Positions 54,321-61,713 of a stretch of DNA of 64,000 nt are shown piece by piece. Origin of the DNA: Stenotrophomonas sp. YIM B06876 (GTDB lineage Bacteria > Pseudomonadota > Gammaproteobacteria > Xanthomonadales > Xanthomonadaceae). Made by a program: the position numbers and the translations under genes. The notes beneath the pieces were generated by a model. The model made no database searches. It saw only the letters and a program-made list of their open reading frames with translations, and was not told the origin of the DNA. The DNA lies in assembly GCF_030711595.1 (NCBI RefSeq), contig NZ_JAUJUJ010000009.1:1-64000 (forward strand), given 5' to 3'. The number at the start of each line of letters is the position of its first letter. Position 1 is the stretch's first letter.

Positions 54321-55397
54321 TCAGACGGCGGCATCCCCACGCGCAAGCAGCTCGAACAGCGCGTGGTTGATGTAATAGTTGTTGCGCCCGGAGCGCACCT
54401 TTTCCAGCACGCCATCGGAGGCCAATATGTCCAGGTACTTGGCGGCGGTAACGCGGGTGATGCCCAGGTCACGGCACAGGAACTCCACCCGGGTATACGG
54501 GTGGTTGAACAGGTTGTTGATCAGGTCCTGGCTGTAGAACTTGTACTGGCCACGGATACGCAGCTTGGTCTGTTGCAACAGCGTCTTGATCGCCTGCACC
54601 GTGGCCAATGTCTCGGTGGCGGTCACCTCCACCGCCTGCAGCATGTACAGCACCCACTCCTCCCAGGCGTCGTCGTCGCGCACGCTCTGCAGCAGCCGGT
54701 AGTAGTCTGGCTTGGTGCGGACGATGTGCCGGCTCAGGTACAGCACGGGAATGTCCAGCAGACCTTCCTTGACCAGATAGAGCACATTGATGATGCGCCC
54801 GCTACGGCCATTGCCGTCGTGGAGCAGGTGGATGCTTTCAAATTGGTGATGGACGAGCGCCATCTTCACCAGTGGATCGACGGCGTATGGCGGGTCGTCA
54901 TGGATGAAGCGCTCCAGCTCCCCCATCAACCGGCGTACCTCATTGGCATCCTGCGGTGGTTCATCCACTACGCACCCGCCACCATCATGCAGCGCCGTGC
55001 CCGGCAGGCGGCGGAACCCGGCCTGATTGCATTCCAGCTGCTGCTGGATACCCAGGAGGGTATTGAGCGTCAGCAGGCCGCTTGCACGTACCTGCTGGTG
55101 CCCGGCACGCAGTGCCTGACCATAACGCAGCACCTCCTTGGTGGCCGTACCAACGGCCTCGGCGGGATCCTCCTCCCGGTACAGATCATCCTGGGTGGTG
55201 ACGATGTTCTCGATGGCCGAACTGTCGCGCGCTTCCTGCAAGGTAAGCGTGTTGATCAGGATGTTCTGGTTGGGAATGCTGGCAGCCAACCCCTTGAGTT
55301 CGGCCAGCGCACGGTTGGCCGAAATCAAGGCGCGGAACACAGGCACGGTTTTTTCAAATCGGCGTGGGTCAATCTGTGACAGGGGTTGCAGCACCAT
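54321..55397 (-). CDS. Fic-family protein (class II, with C-terminal winged helix)
   Basis: 358 aa. The N-terminal inhibitory helix motif SSAIEN (59-64) matches [S/T]xxxE[G/N], placing it in the self-inhibited class II. The Fic core at 190-201 is HLLHDGNGRSGR, where the usual HPFxDGNGR has Leu-Leu for Pro-Phe; His, Asp, Asn and both Arg are kept. A C-terminal winged helix (YTRVEFLCRDLGITRVTAAK) suggests DNA binding. It is expected to AMPylate a protein. ATG 55397 has GGGG upstream; TTG 55415 is possible but lies in the operator-like repeat. It sits in an insertion between oleB and oleA. Confidence 0.88.
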   Translation of the reverse strand: MVLQPLSQIDPRRFEKTVPVFRALISANRALAELKGLAASIPNQNILINTLTLQEARDSSAIENIVTTQDDLYREEDPAEAVGTATKEVLRYGQALRAGHQQVRASGLLTLNTLLGIQQQLECNQAGFRRLPGTALHDGGGCVVDEPPQDANEVRRLMGELERFIHDDPPYAVDPLVKMALVHHQFESIHLLHDGNGRSGRIINVLYLVKEGLLDIPVLYLSRHIVRTKPDYYRLLQSVRDDDAWEEWVLYMLQAVEVTATETLATVQAIKTLLQQTKLRIRGQYKFYSQDLINNLFNHPYTRVEFLCRDLGITRVTAAKYLDILASDGVLEKVRSGRNNYYINHALFELLARGDAAV

Positions 55398-55407
55398 TAC
55401 AGCCCCG

Positions 55408-55422
55408 TTAGCCAACGGCTAA
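55408..55422. promoter_or_regulatory. Operator-like repeat ahead of the Fic gene
   Basis: TTAGCC-AAC-GGCTAA, perfect 6-bp arms, 11 bp before the Fic ATG. The 80 bp beyond are very AT-rich and hold a TATAAA hexamer (minus strand, 55437-55442) and two TGCAGAT direct repeats 31 bp apart (55429, 55460). A site for autoregulation through the Fic winged helix is plausible. Confidence 0.5.
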
Positions 55423-55508
55423 AAGAAATGCAGATTTTTATACACAGTCATTTTTCATGTGCAGATTTTCTATTTTTTTTGTTGCGCATTGTGGGACCAG
55501 AAACGCGA

Positions 55509-55537
55509 AACGCCCGCAGGCGGGGCCGGCGGGCGTT
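55509..55537 (-). terminator. Hairpin after oleA
   Basis: AACGCCCGC, an 11-base loop, GCGGGCGTT. On the minus strand it is 24 bp after the oleA stop and is followed by TCGCGTTTC, so the T-run is weak. It would insulate oleA from the inserted Fic gene. Confidence 0.5.
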
Positions 55538-55560
55538 CGTGGCAGAGCGGTGCGGCGCTG

Positions 55561-56577
55561 TTACCAGACCACTTCGGCCATGGTGCAGTTCAGCCCCGAG
55601 CCGATGCCCATCAATGCCACGCGGTCGCCCTTCTTGAGCTTGCCGAGCTGCTTGAGCTTGCTCAGCACGATCGGCACCGAGGCCGGGCCGATGTTGCCGT
55701 GCTCGCCGAAGATGGTCATCACCTTCTTCGGGTCGATGCCGAAGGACTTGATGAAGGCGTTGGTGTGCGGCTGGCTGACCTGGTGGATGACGAACTGGTC
55801 GATCTCCTCCACCGCCCAGCCCAGCGCCAGGCGGGTGGCCTCGAACGTGCGCTGGGCCAGCTTGATGCCTTCGATCAGCAGCATCCGGGTATCGGTGACC
55901 ATGCGGTCCAGGTTGCCCACGCACAGCTTGTTCCACTGGTTGGCCGCGCGGGTCACGCCGCCCTTGTAGCGCGGGGCGTCGGGTACCAGTTCCGAACGCG
56001 CCATCACCATCGCCGCGGCGCCCGACCCGGTGGTCAGGGCGGCCAGTTCGTTGCGCAGTTCGGCGGCGGTGATGTCCGGCGAGCTCATCCGCTCCAGGGT
56101 CTTTTCATAGACCAGGTTGGAGGTTTCGCCATCGACGATCAGCGCGTAGTCGATCTCGCCACGCTCGAGCATGCGCGCGGCCACGTCCATGCCGTTGATG
56201 AAGGCCAGGCAGGCGTTGGCGATGTCGAAGGTGGTGCATTCCTCGCCCAGGCCGAGGTTGCCGGACACGATGCTGGCCGTGGACGGCTCCAGGTAATCAC
56301 GGCTGACGGAGGTGTTGACCAGCAGGCCGATGCGGTCGGCACCGATGCCGGCATCCTCCAGCGCCTTGCGGCCGGCCATGGTCGCCGCATCGGAGGCCTG
56401 GGTACCGTGGTCCCACAGCCGCCGGGCATGGATGCCGGCGACGTCGCCCAGCACATCGGCGCGGATGCCCAGCCGGTCCAACGTCGGCTTGAGGCGTTCG
56501 TTGATTTCCTTGGTGGTCAGCGTATGCGGCGCATCGATATGCGCCAGTCCCGCGATCGAGACATTCTGGAAAAGCAT
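55561..56577 (-). CDS. oleA: OleA, head-to-head acyl-CoA condensing thiolase
   Basis: 338-residue thiolase-superfamily enzyme that performs a non-decarboxylative Claisen condensation of two long-chain acyl-CoAs to a 2-alkyl-3-ketoacid, the first step of long-chain olefin synthesis. Catalytic residues are visible: Cys123 (IANACLAF), His265 (VIHQVS), Asn295 (EHGNIGPAS) and the characteristic Glu97 (DYLEPSTAS), which correspond to Cys143, His285, Asn315 and Glu117 in the numbering used for Xanthomonas OleA. The gene is 1.8 kb upstream of oleB, separated by the Fic insertion and a hairpin. Confidence 0.95.
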   Translation of the reverse strand: MLFQNVSIAGLAHIDAPHTLTTKEINERLKPTLDRLGIRADVLGDVAGIHARRLWDHGTQASDAATMAGRKALEDAGIGADRIGLLVNTSVSRDYLEPSTASIVSGNLGLGEECTTFDIANACLAFINGMDVAARMLERGEIDYALIVDGETSNLVYEKTLERMSSPDITAAELRNELAALTTGSGAAAMVMARSELVPDAPRYKGGVTRAANQWNKLCVGNLDRMVTDTRMLLIEGIKLAQRTFEATRLALGWAVEEIDQFVIHQVSQPHTNAFIKSFGIDPKKVMTIFGEHGNIGPASVPIVLSKLKQLGKLKKGDRVALMGIGSGLNCTMAEVVW

Positions 56578-56678
56578 CGGGATAGCGCCAAGGGTCAGGC
56601 GAAGGGGGCGCTATTCTAGCGCCTGCGGGTTTTCACCGCATCTTTACAGAATGTCGCGCCAGCGCACGGAAATCCGTT

Positions 56679-56996
56679 TCAGCGCGCCGGGCACTGGTAG
56701 GCCTGATAGCGCTGGCTGCCATCGGCCGGCAGCCCGGCGGCCTGCACGGCGTTGGCACCGGCGCTGGGCGCCTCGTTGCGCGCCAGGGTTTCCAGCTCTT
56801 CCTGCACCCGCAGCGGGTTGCGGTTGTAGAAACCGACCTTGTTCTTGACGCTGACCACGATCTCGCCCTTGTTGACGCAGCCCGGCAGCACCGGCCCGGC
56901 CGGCAGCACCCGCACCGTCTTGCCCGAGGAGTCGATCGGCACCCAGGTACAGGCCGCGGTGCTGGCGATAAGGGCAGAGAGGATCAGAACGCGCAT
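56679..56996 (-). CDS. DUF4156 lipoprotein
   Basis: 105-residue lipoprotein: signal MRVLILSALIASTAAC with the lipid Cys, then the short DUF4156 domain (VLPGCVNKGEIVVSVKNKVG ... LARNEAPSAGANAV ... GSQRYQAYQC). Two further Cys may pair. Function unknown; these are small envelope proteins. ATG 56996 follows AAAGG. It sits downstream of the M16 peptidase gene on the same strand, with a hairpin between. Confidence 0.85.
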   Translation of the reverse strand: MRVLILSALIASTAACTWVPIDSSGKTVRVLPAGPVLPGCVNKGEIVVSVKNKVGFYNRNPLRVQEELETLARNEAPSAGANAVQAAGLPADGSQRYQAYQCPAR

Positions 56997-57057
56997 GGGG
57001 TGGACCTTTGTGAAGAACAGAATGGATTGTGCCGTGAGGCGATGAATCAATGATGAT

Positions 57058-57090
57058 CCCTGGCCGGCCCCCGCAGGGAGCCGGCCAGGG
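57058..57090 (-). terminator. GC-rich hairpin after the M16 peptidase gene
   Basis: CCCTGGCCGGC, a 10-base loop, GCCGGCCAGGG, a perfect 11-bp stem 15 bp past the peptidase stop. There is no T-run, so it may be a pause or rho-assisted terminator, or protect the 3' end. Confidence 0.5.
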
Positions 57091-57105
57091 TGTCGGGCAG
57101 GGACC

Positions 57106-59964
57106 TTATTTGCTCTTGCCAGCTGCCGGCTCGCCATCGGCGTCGATCACGCTGACTTCGCCCAGCTTCAACGCACGTACCGGCGCCTCGATCCTGGACA
57201 GGTCACCGACGATCACCCAGGTCAGGGCCTGCGCGTCGATGGCCTTGGCCGCGGCATTGGCCTGGGCCGGAGTGAACGCGGCCACCTGCGCATTGCGCAG
57301 CTGCACCCAGTTGTCCGGACGGTCATAGCGGACGATGCCGCCGATGGTGCCCATCACCGCGCGTGCGGTTTCATAGGCACCGGGCTGGCTGCGCAGATCA
57401 TTGTCGACCACCTTGGTCACTTCGGCCGCGGTCGCCGGCACCTTGCCGGTGCCGTAGTCGGCGATCTCGCGCTGCATCTCCGCCACCGATTCGGCGGTCT
57501 TGTCGATCTGCACCGGGGCCACGCCCAGGAACGGACGCTGGCCCAGCGCCGGGCTGATCACGGTGCGCGCCCCGTAGGACCAATGCTTTTCCTCACGCAG
57601 GTTCATGTTCAGGCGCGAAGTGAACGACCCGCCCAGCACGTCGTTGGACAGCCCCAGCTGCACCGCGCCCGGGTCCTTGATCGAAGGCATCAGCTCACCG
57701 GCATAGATGTTGGCCTGCACCGCGCCGGGCTGGTCGATCAGGAACACGCGCGGCTTGGCCGGACGCGCCACCTGCGGCACCTCCACGCGCGCGGCCGCCT
57801 GGCCGACGCCGCTCCAGTCGCCGAAATGCTTGTCCAGCACCGGCACGATCTGCGCCAGGGTGGTGTCGCCGACCACGATCACCGTGGCCTGTTCCGGGCG
57901 CAGCCACTGCTGCTGGTACCTGAGCAGGTCGTCGCGGGTGATGGTGGCCACCGACGCCTCGGTGCCGCTGCCGGTGAACGGCATGCTGTAGGGATGGCCG
58001 GCGCCGTACAGCAGCGGCGGCAGCACGCGCAGGGCGGCGGTCTGCGGCCGCGCCTTTTCCTGGGCGATACCGGCCAGCCACTGGCTCTTGACCCGTTCGA
58101 TCTCGGCCGTATCGAAGCGTGGCGTGCGCAGCATGTTGGCGAACAGCTGCACCGACGGGTCGAGGTTCTCCTTCAGCGCCGACAGGTAGGCGTTGGAGCC
58201 ATCCAGCGCGGCACCGGCCTGGAGCTGGGCGCCCAGATCTTCGGCGCGGGCCTTGAACGCCAGCGAGTCGAGGTCGCCGGAGCCTTCGTCCAGCATCTGG
58301 CTGGCGAAGTTGGCCGTGCCCAGCTTGCCGCCGTGGTCGCTGGCGTAGCCGCCGGCAAATTCGTAGCTGATGTTGACCACCGGAATGTCATGGCGTTCGG
58401 CCAGGATCACCTTGCTGCCGTTCTTCAGCGTGGCGTGCTGCAGGACCGGGAACACCAGCTTGGGGAAGCTGTCCACGGCCGGCACGCCGAGCTTGCGGTC
58501 CACCCGGCCGGGCAGGGTGGTGTATTTCGGATCAGCCGCGTGCAGCGTGAACGGGGCCGGCTTGACCGACGGATCCTCGGCCAGCGGCTTGCGCACCCCC
58601 GGCTTGACCAGGAAGGTGTGGCTGGGATTGCCCAGCCATTGGGCCGCCACCTGGCGCACCTGCGCCGGGGTGGCGGTGGCCACGGTCTGCAGCGAATCGC
58701 GGAAGCAGCCCGGATTGCCGGTGAAGGTGGCGCACGAGGCCAGCGCATCGGCCTTGCCGCCGAAGCCGCCAATGCGTTCGATGCCGCGGATGAACCCGGC
58801 GCGATATTCGGTCTTGGCACGCGCCAGCTCTTCGGCGGTCGGGCCGTCCTTGAGCAGGCGCTGCAGCTCGTCGTCGATCACCGCCTCGACCCTGGCCGGG
58901 TCCACTCCCTGCTTGACCAGCGCGCGGATGGAAAAGCTGCCGCTGAGCTGGGCGTTGTAGTTGCTGGCGCTGACGCTGTCGACCAGCTTGTCACGGTGCA
59001 CCAGGCGCGCGTCCAGCCGCGAGCTGGCACTGCCGCCGAGCACCTGCGAGACCAGGTCGAGCAGGTCGGCATCCTTGTCCCCCACCTGCGGCACGTTCCA
59101 CATGCGCTGCACCAGCACCTGCGGCACCTTGTCCTCCAGCTCGGTGCGGCCGTTTTGCTTGAGCACCGCCACATCGACCCGTGGCTGGGCCATGGTCGGC
59201 GTGGCCGGGATATCGCCGAAATAGCGTGCGACCTTCTCCTTGGCCGTGGCCAGGTCGATATCGCCGGCCAGCACCAGCACCGAGTTGTTCGGGCCGTACC
59301 AGGTGCGGAACCAGTTCTTGACGTCCTCCAGCGAGGCGGCATCCAGATCGTTCATCGAACCGATCGTGGTGTGGTGGTACGGGTGGCCCACCGGATACAT
59401 GGTGTGCGAAATGACTTCGCGCAGCTGGCCATAGGGCTGGTTCTCGCCCTGGCGCTTTTCGTTCTGCACCACCCCGCGCTGCTCGTCCAGGGTCTTCTGG
59501 TCGATCGCGCCCAGCAGGTGGCCCATGCGGTCGGACTCCATCCACAACGCCATGTCCAGCGCGGTGGTGGGCACGTTCTCGAAATAGTTGGTGCGGTCGG
59601 TATTGGTGGTGCCGTTCATGTCGGTGGCACCGGCCGCCTCGAACGGGGTGAAGTATTCGCCCGGCGCGTTCTCGCTGCCGTTGAACATCAGGTGCTCGAA
59701 CAGGTGGGCGAAGCCGGTGCGGCCGGCCGGTTCATCCTTGCTGCCGACGTGGTACCAGAGGTTGACCGCCACGATCGGCGCCTTGCGGTCGGTGTGCACC
59801 AGCACCCGCAGGCCGTTGGGCAGGGTGAACTGCTCGAACGGAATGTCCACGCCCACGCCGGCGGCGGGCTTGGCCTGCAACGGGGCCGGGGCATACGCCA
59901 GCCCTCCCAATGCGGCAGACAGGGCCACAGCAAGCAGGGCGGCACGGGAACGCGAAGCAGTCAT
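57106..59964 (-). CDS. Two-domain M16-family zinc metallopeptidase (exported)
   Basis: 952 aa with signal peptide ALLAVALSAALGGLAYA. The first M16 unit (from about residue 40) has the inverted zinc motif HLFEHLMF and a distal Glu in the TLDEQRGVVQNEKRQ region. The second unit (from about residue 490; VVNISYEFAGGYASDHGGKL) lacks HxxEH, as is usual for the non-catalytic partner half. It contains the R/Y pair region SFTSRLNMNLREEKHWSYGA. A periplasmic clam-shell peptidase of the pitrilysin type degrading short peptides is expected. ATG 59964 has AAGGAA upstream. Confidence 0.92.
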   Translation of the reverse strand: MTASRSRAALLAVALSAALGGLAYAPAPLQAKPAAGVGVDIPFEQFTLPNGLRVLVHTDRKAPIVAVNLWYHVGSKDEPAGRTGFAHLFEHLMFNGSENAPGEYFTPFEAAGATDMNGTTNTDRTNYFENVPTTALDMALWMESDRMGHLLGAIDQKTLDEQRGVVQNEKRQGENQPYGQLREVISHTMYPVGHPYHHTTIGSMNDLDAASLEDVKNWFRTWYGPNNSVLVLAGDIDLATAKEKVARYFGDIPATPTMAQPRVDVAVLKQNGRTELEDKVPQVLVQRMWNVPQVGDKDADLLDLVSQVLGGSASSRLDARLVHRDKLVDSVSASNYNAQLSGSFSIRALVKQGVDPARVEAVIDDELQRLLKDGPTAEELARAKTEYRAGFIRGIERIGGFGGKADALASCATFTGNPGCFRDSLQTVATATPAQVRQVAAQWLGNPSHTFLVKPGVRKPLAEDPSVKPAPFTLHAADPKYTTLPGRVDRKLGVPAVDSFPKLVFPVLQHATLKNGSKVILAERHDIPVVNISYEFAGGYASDHGGKLGTANFASQMLDEGSGDLDSLAFKARAEDLGAQLQAGAALDGSNAYLSALKENLDPSVQLFANMLRTPRFDTAEIERVKSQWLAGIAQEKARPQTAALRVLPPLLYGAGHPYSMPFTGSGTEASVATITRDDLLRYQQQWLRPEQATVIVVGDTTLAQIVPVLDKHFGDWSGVGQAAARVEVPQVARPAKPRVFLIDQPGAVQANIYAGELMPSIKDPGAVQLGLSNDVLGGSFTSRLNMNLREEKHWSYGARTVISPALGQRPFLGVAPVQIDKTAESVAEMQREIADYGTGKVPATAAEVTKVVDNDLRSQPGAYETARAVMGTIGGIVRYDRPDNWVQLRNAQVAAFTPAQANAAAKAIDAQALTWVIVGDLSRIEAPVRALKLGEVSVIDADGEPAAGKSK

Positions 59965-60184
59965 TCCACTTTCCTTGAGCAATGAAGGTGAACGCGATCC
60001 TAGCTGGCCGCCGCGCGAAACACATCCGCCGGCAGTCATGGGCTGGCGCACACCGGCCTCGATCGCTGGGCCGGGGCCCGAGGCATGGCTGCCATGGGTG
60101 TCCGCGGCGGCGGCCGGCGCGCCGTGTCCGGACAGCGGACACCGCACAAACACCTTTATTCCTTTTATTTCCAGTCACTTGCAG

Positions 60185-60201
60185 TTGGCACGCGGCCTGC
60201 T
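60185..60201 (+). promoter_or_regulatory. Sigma-54-like promoter
   Basis: TTGGCACGCGGCCTGCT has GG and GC exactly ten bases apart and near-consensus -24 and -12 elements. It points to the VRP-repeat gene, about 150 bp downstream. Chance occurrence in GC-rich DNA is possible. Confidence 0.4.
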
Positions 60202-60279
60202 TTGGAAACCACGGGGGAGGCAAGGATCAAACCAAAGCTGACTGGATGATGAACAAATTGCCGAAATGAAAGAAATTTC

Positions 60280-60308
60280 TTGCATCCCTCAAATTGGTGT
60301 ACTACATT
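60280..60308 (+). promoter_or_regulatory. Candidate sigma-70 promoter for the VRP-repeat gene
   Basis: TTGCAT, 17 bp, TACATT, ending 41 bp before the ATG. The spacing is ideal and the hexamers are close to consensus. It overlaps the dyad GGTGT-N14-ACACC (60296-60319), a potential repressor site. Confidence 0.45.
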
Positions 60309-60349
60309 ACTACCACACCGCTGTTCACACACACCAAATAGGTCCCGCC

Positions 60350-60811
60350 ATGAACGCACAGTCTCTCGCCATTGCCCTCGCCCTCGCCGCCGGCACCGCG
60401 CTTGCTTCCACCGCACATGCCGCCTCTCCGATCACCCTGGAAACGGTGCAGGTGCGTCCTGCTGCGGATCAGATCGCCCAGCAGCAGCATGAGGCGGCCA
60501 GCCCCATCCACACCTTGAGCGCGGTCCAGGTACGCCCCAGCGTCGGCCAGATCGTTGAACGCAACGCCGAATTGAGCGCCCACCGGGCGGTGGTCACCCT
60601 GGCCGCGGTCGAAGTGCGCCCGTCGCCGGAGCAGCGCGCCGCGCTCGCCGCCGACACCACCCGCGCCAACGGCTATGCCATCGGCTCGGCGGCAGTGGCC
60701 ACCGCACTGGGGCACTGGGTGATCACCCTGCCGGTGACCCATCTGCGTCCGGCCGCGCTTGACCTGCAGACCCTGGCGATCGGGATCGCCGCGGACCTGC
60801 TCACGCGCTGA
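60350..60811 (+). CDS. Exported protein with four VRP repeats, function unknown
   Basis: 153 aa with a signal peptide (MNAQSLAIALALAAGTALAS). The mature part has four imperfect units of about 30-37 residues, each with a T-L-x-x-V-x-V/L-R-P strand: ITLETVQVRPAADQIAQ, HTLSAVQVRPSVGQIVE, VTLAAVEVRPSPEQRAA and ITLPVTHLRPAALDLQ. The motif resembles the TLxxVxV stretch ahead of TonB-receptor plugs, but no barrel follows. No enzyme motif, Cys or lipobox. It stands alone, with a long AT-rich upstream region and two candidate promoters. I do not recognise the family. Confidence 0.7.
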   Translation: MNAQSLAIALALAAGTALASTAHAASPITLETVQVRPAADQIAQQQHEAASPIHTLSAVQVRPSVGQIVERNAELSAHRAVVTLAAVEVRPSPEQRAALAADTTRANGYAIGSAAVATALGHWVITLPVTHLRPAALDLQTLAIGIAADLLTR

Positions 60812-60870
60812 GCGGGCGTTGCCCCGCAGCAACGTTCCGGCACCCGCCCGGCACCGCGTAAACTGCGGCG

Positions 60871-61350
60871 ATGACTGCCGCGCCCCCCTTCGACGTAATC
60901 CTGTTCCAGCCTGAAATACCGCCCAATACCGGCAACGTGATCCGCCTCTGTGCCAATACCGGCGCGCGGCTGCACCTGATCGAACCGCTGGGTTTCGACC
61001 TCAGTGACAAGCAGCTCCGGCGCGCCGGCCTGGACTACCACGAGTACGCCAGGGTGCAGGTGCATCCGGACCTGGACACCGCCCTGCAACAGATCGCGCC
61101 CACGCGCCTGTTCGCGCTGAGCACCCGCGGCAGCGTGCGTTACGACAGCATCACGTTTGCCGAAGGCGATGCGTTCCTGTTCGGCCCGGAAACCCGTGGC
61201 CTGCCGCAAGACGTGCTCGATGCGCTGCCCGCCGGCCGCCGCCTGCGCCTGCCGATGCGCCCGGACAACCGCAGCCTCAACCTGTCCAACACGGTGGCCG
61301 TGGTGGTGTTCGAAGCCTGGCGCCAGCTGGGTTTCGCCGGCGGGGCTTGA
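60871..61350 (+). CDS. trmL: tRNA (cytidine/uridine-34-2'-O)-methyltransferase TrmL
   Basis: 159-residue SPOUT methyltransferase that 2'-O-methylates the wobble base of tRNA-Leu using SAM. Motifs: LFQPEIPPNTGNVIRLCANTG (motif 1, Asn and Arg), LFGPETRGLP (motif 2), and the knot-forming RPDNRSLNLSNTVAVVVFEA (motif 3). Length is exactly that of TrmL (YibK). It lies 59 bp after the VRP-repeat gene. Confidence 0.95.
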   Translation: MTAAPPFDVILFQPEIPPNTGNVIRLCANTGARLHLIEPLGFDLSDKQLRRAGLDYHEYARVQVHPDLDTALQQIAPTRLFALSTRGSVRYDSITFAEGDAFLFGPETRGLPQDVLDALPAGRRLRLPMRPDNRSLNLSNTVAVVVFEAWRQLGFAGGA

Positions 61351-61713
61351 CGCGACCCGCCGCCAGGCCGGCTCCCCCGCCTGCAGACCCACGGTGCAGA
61401 TCCACAAGGTCAGGCCTTCAACTTCATCGATCAGCTGCGCCTCCACCCGTCGGCTGCACCCCGGCTTGCGTCGCTGCCGGTCATAACCGTCGAGGCACCG
61501 CCCGCCCGGGCGGTGCCAAGCGGCAGCAATCACCGGATGCCGGATCCACCAGGTCTTGGCGATACGGCGGGCCGCGAACAGCGGTGAGGACACGCGCGAG
61601 CCCGGCACCGAAAAACCGGCTGCTGGTGCCGGCAAGGCCAGGCGGTGGTAGCGGACACCGTTCGACCCCTGCGGTGGCGCCGGGAATTTCATGGTCGTGG
61701 GCCTGGCCAGGAA
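61351..61713. other. Gene-free stretch between trmL and the CoA-transferase gene
   Basis: 363 bp. A minus-strand open frame runs through it (from 61692; RRIAKTWWIRHPVIAAAW is its most protein-like part), but it continues over trmL in antisense, has no ribosome site and matches no family known to me. The trmL and CoA-transferase genes converge here, and no clear intrinsic terminator was found; a short GC dyad (GGCACCGCCCGCCCGGGCGGTGCC, 61494-61517) could serve. Confidence 0.45.

Larger units (their letters stand above)
59965..60349. other. 385-bp promoter region ahead of the VRP-repeat gene
   Basis: Beyond the M16 promoter side, the right half becomes AT-rich. It holds a sigma-54-like sequence (60185-60201), a sigma-70-like promoter (60280-60308), a dyad GGTGT-N14-ACACC at 60296-60319, and a possible seven-codon frame MMNKLPK from 60246 after a GGGGGAGG run. 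No larger gene is supported. Confidence 0.5.

Noticed and set aside
53966-54472. Intact 168-codon minus-strand gene at the Fic end
   Set aside because: It is a composite: the antisense of Fic's end, a methyltransferase scrap with its catalytic middle missing, and the reverse of the glycosylase remnant.
60246-60269. Seven-codon frame MMNKLPK after a GGGGGAGG run, possible leader peptide
   Set aside because: Too short to judge, and no regulated gene pattern such as repeated codons is visible.
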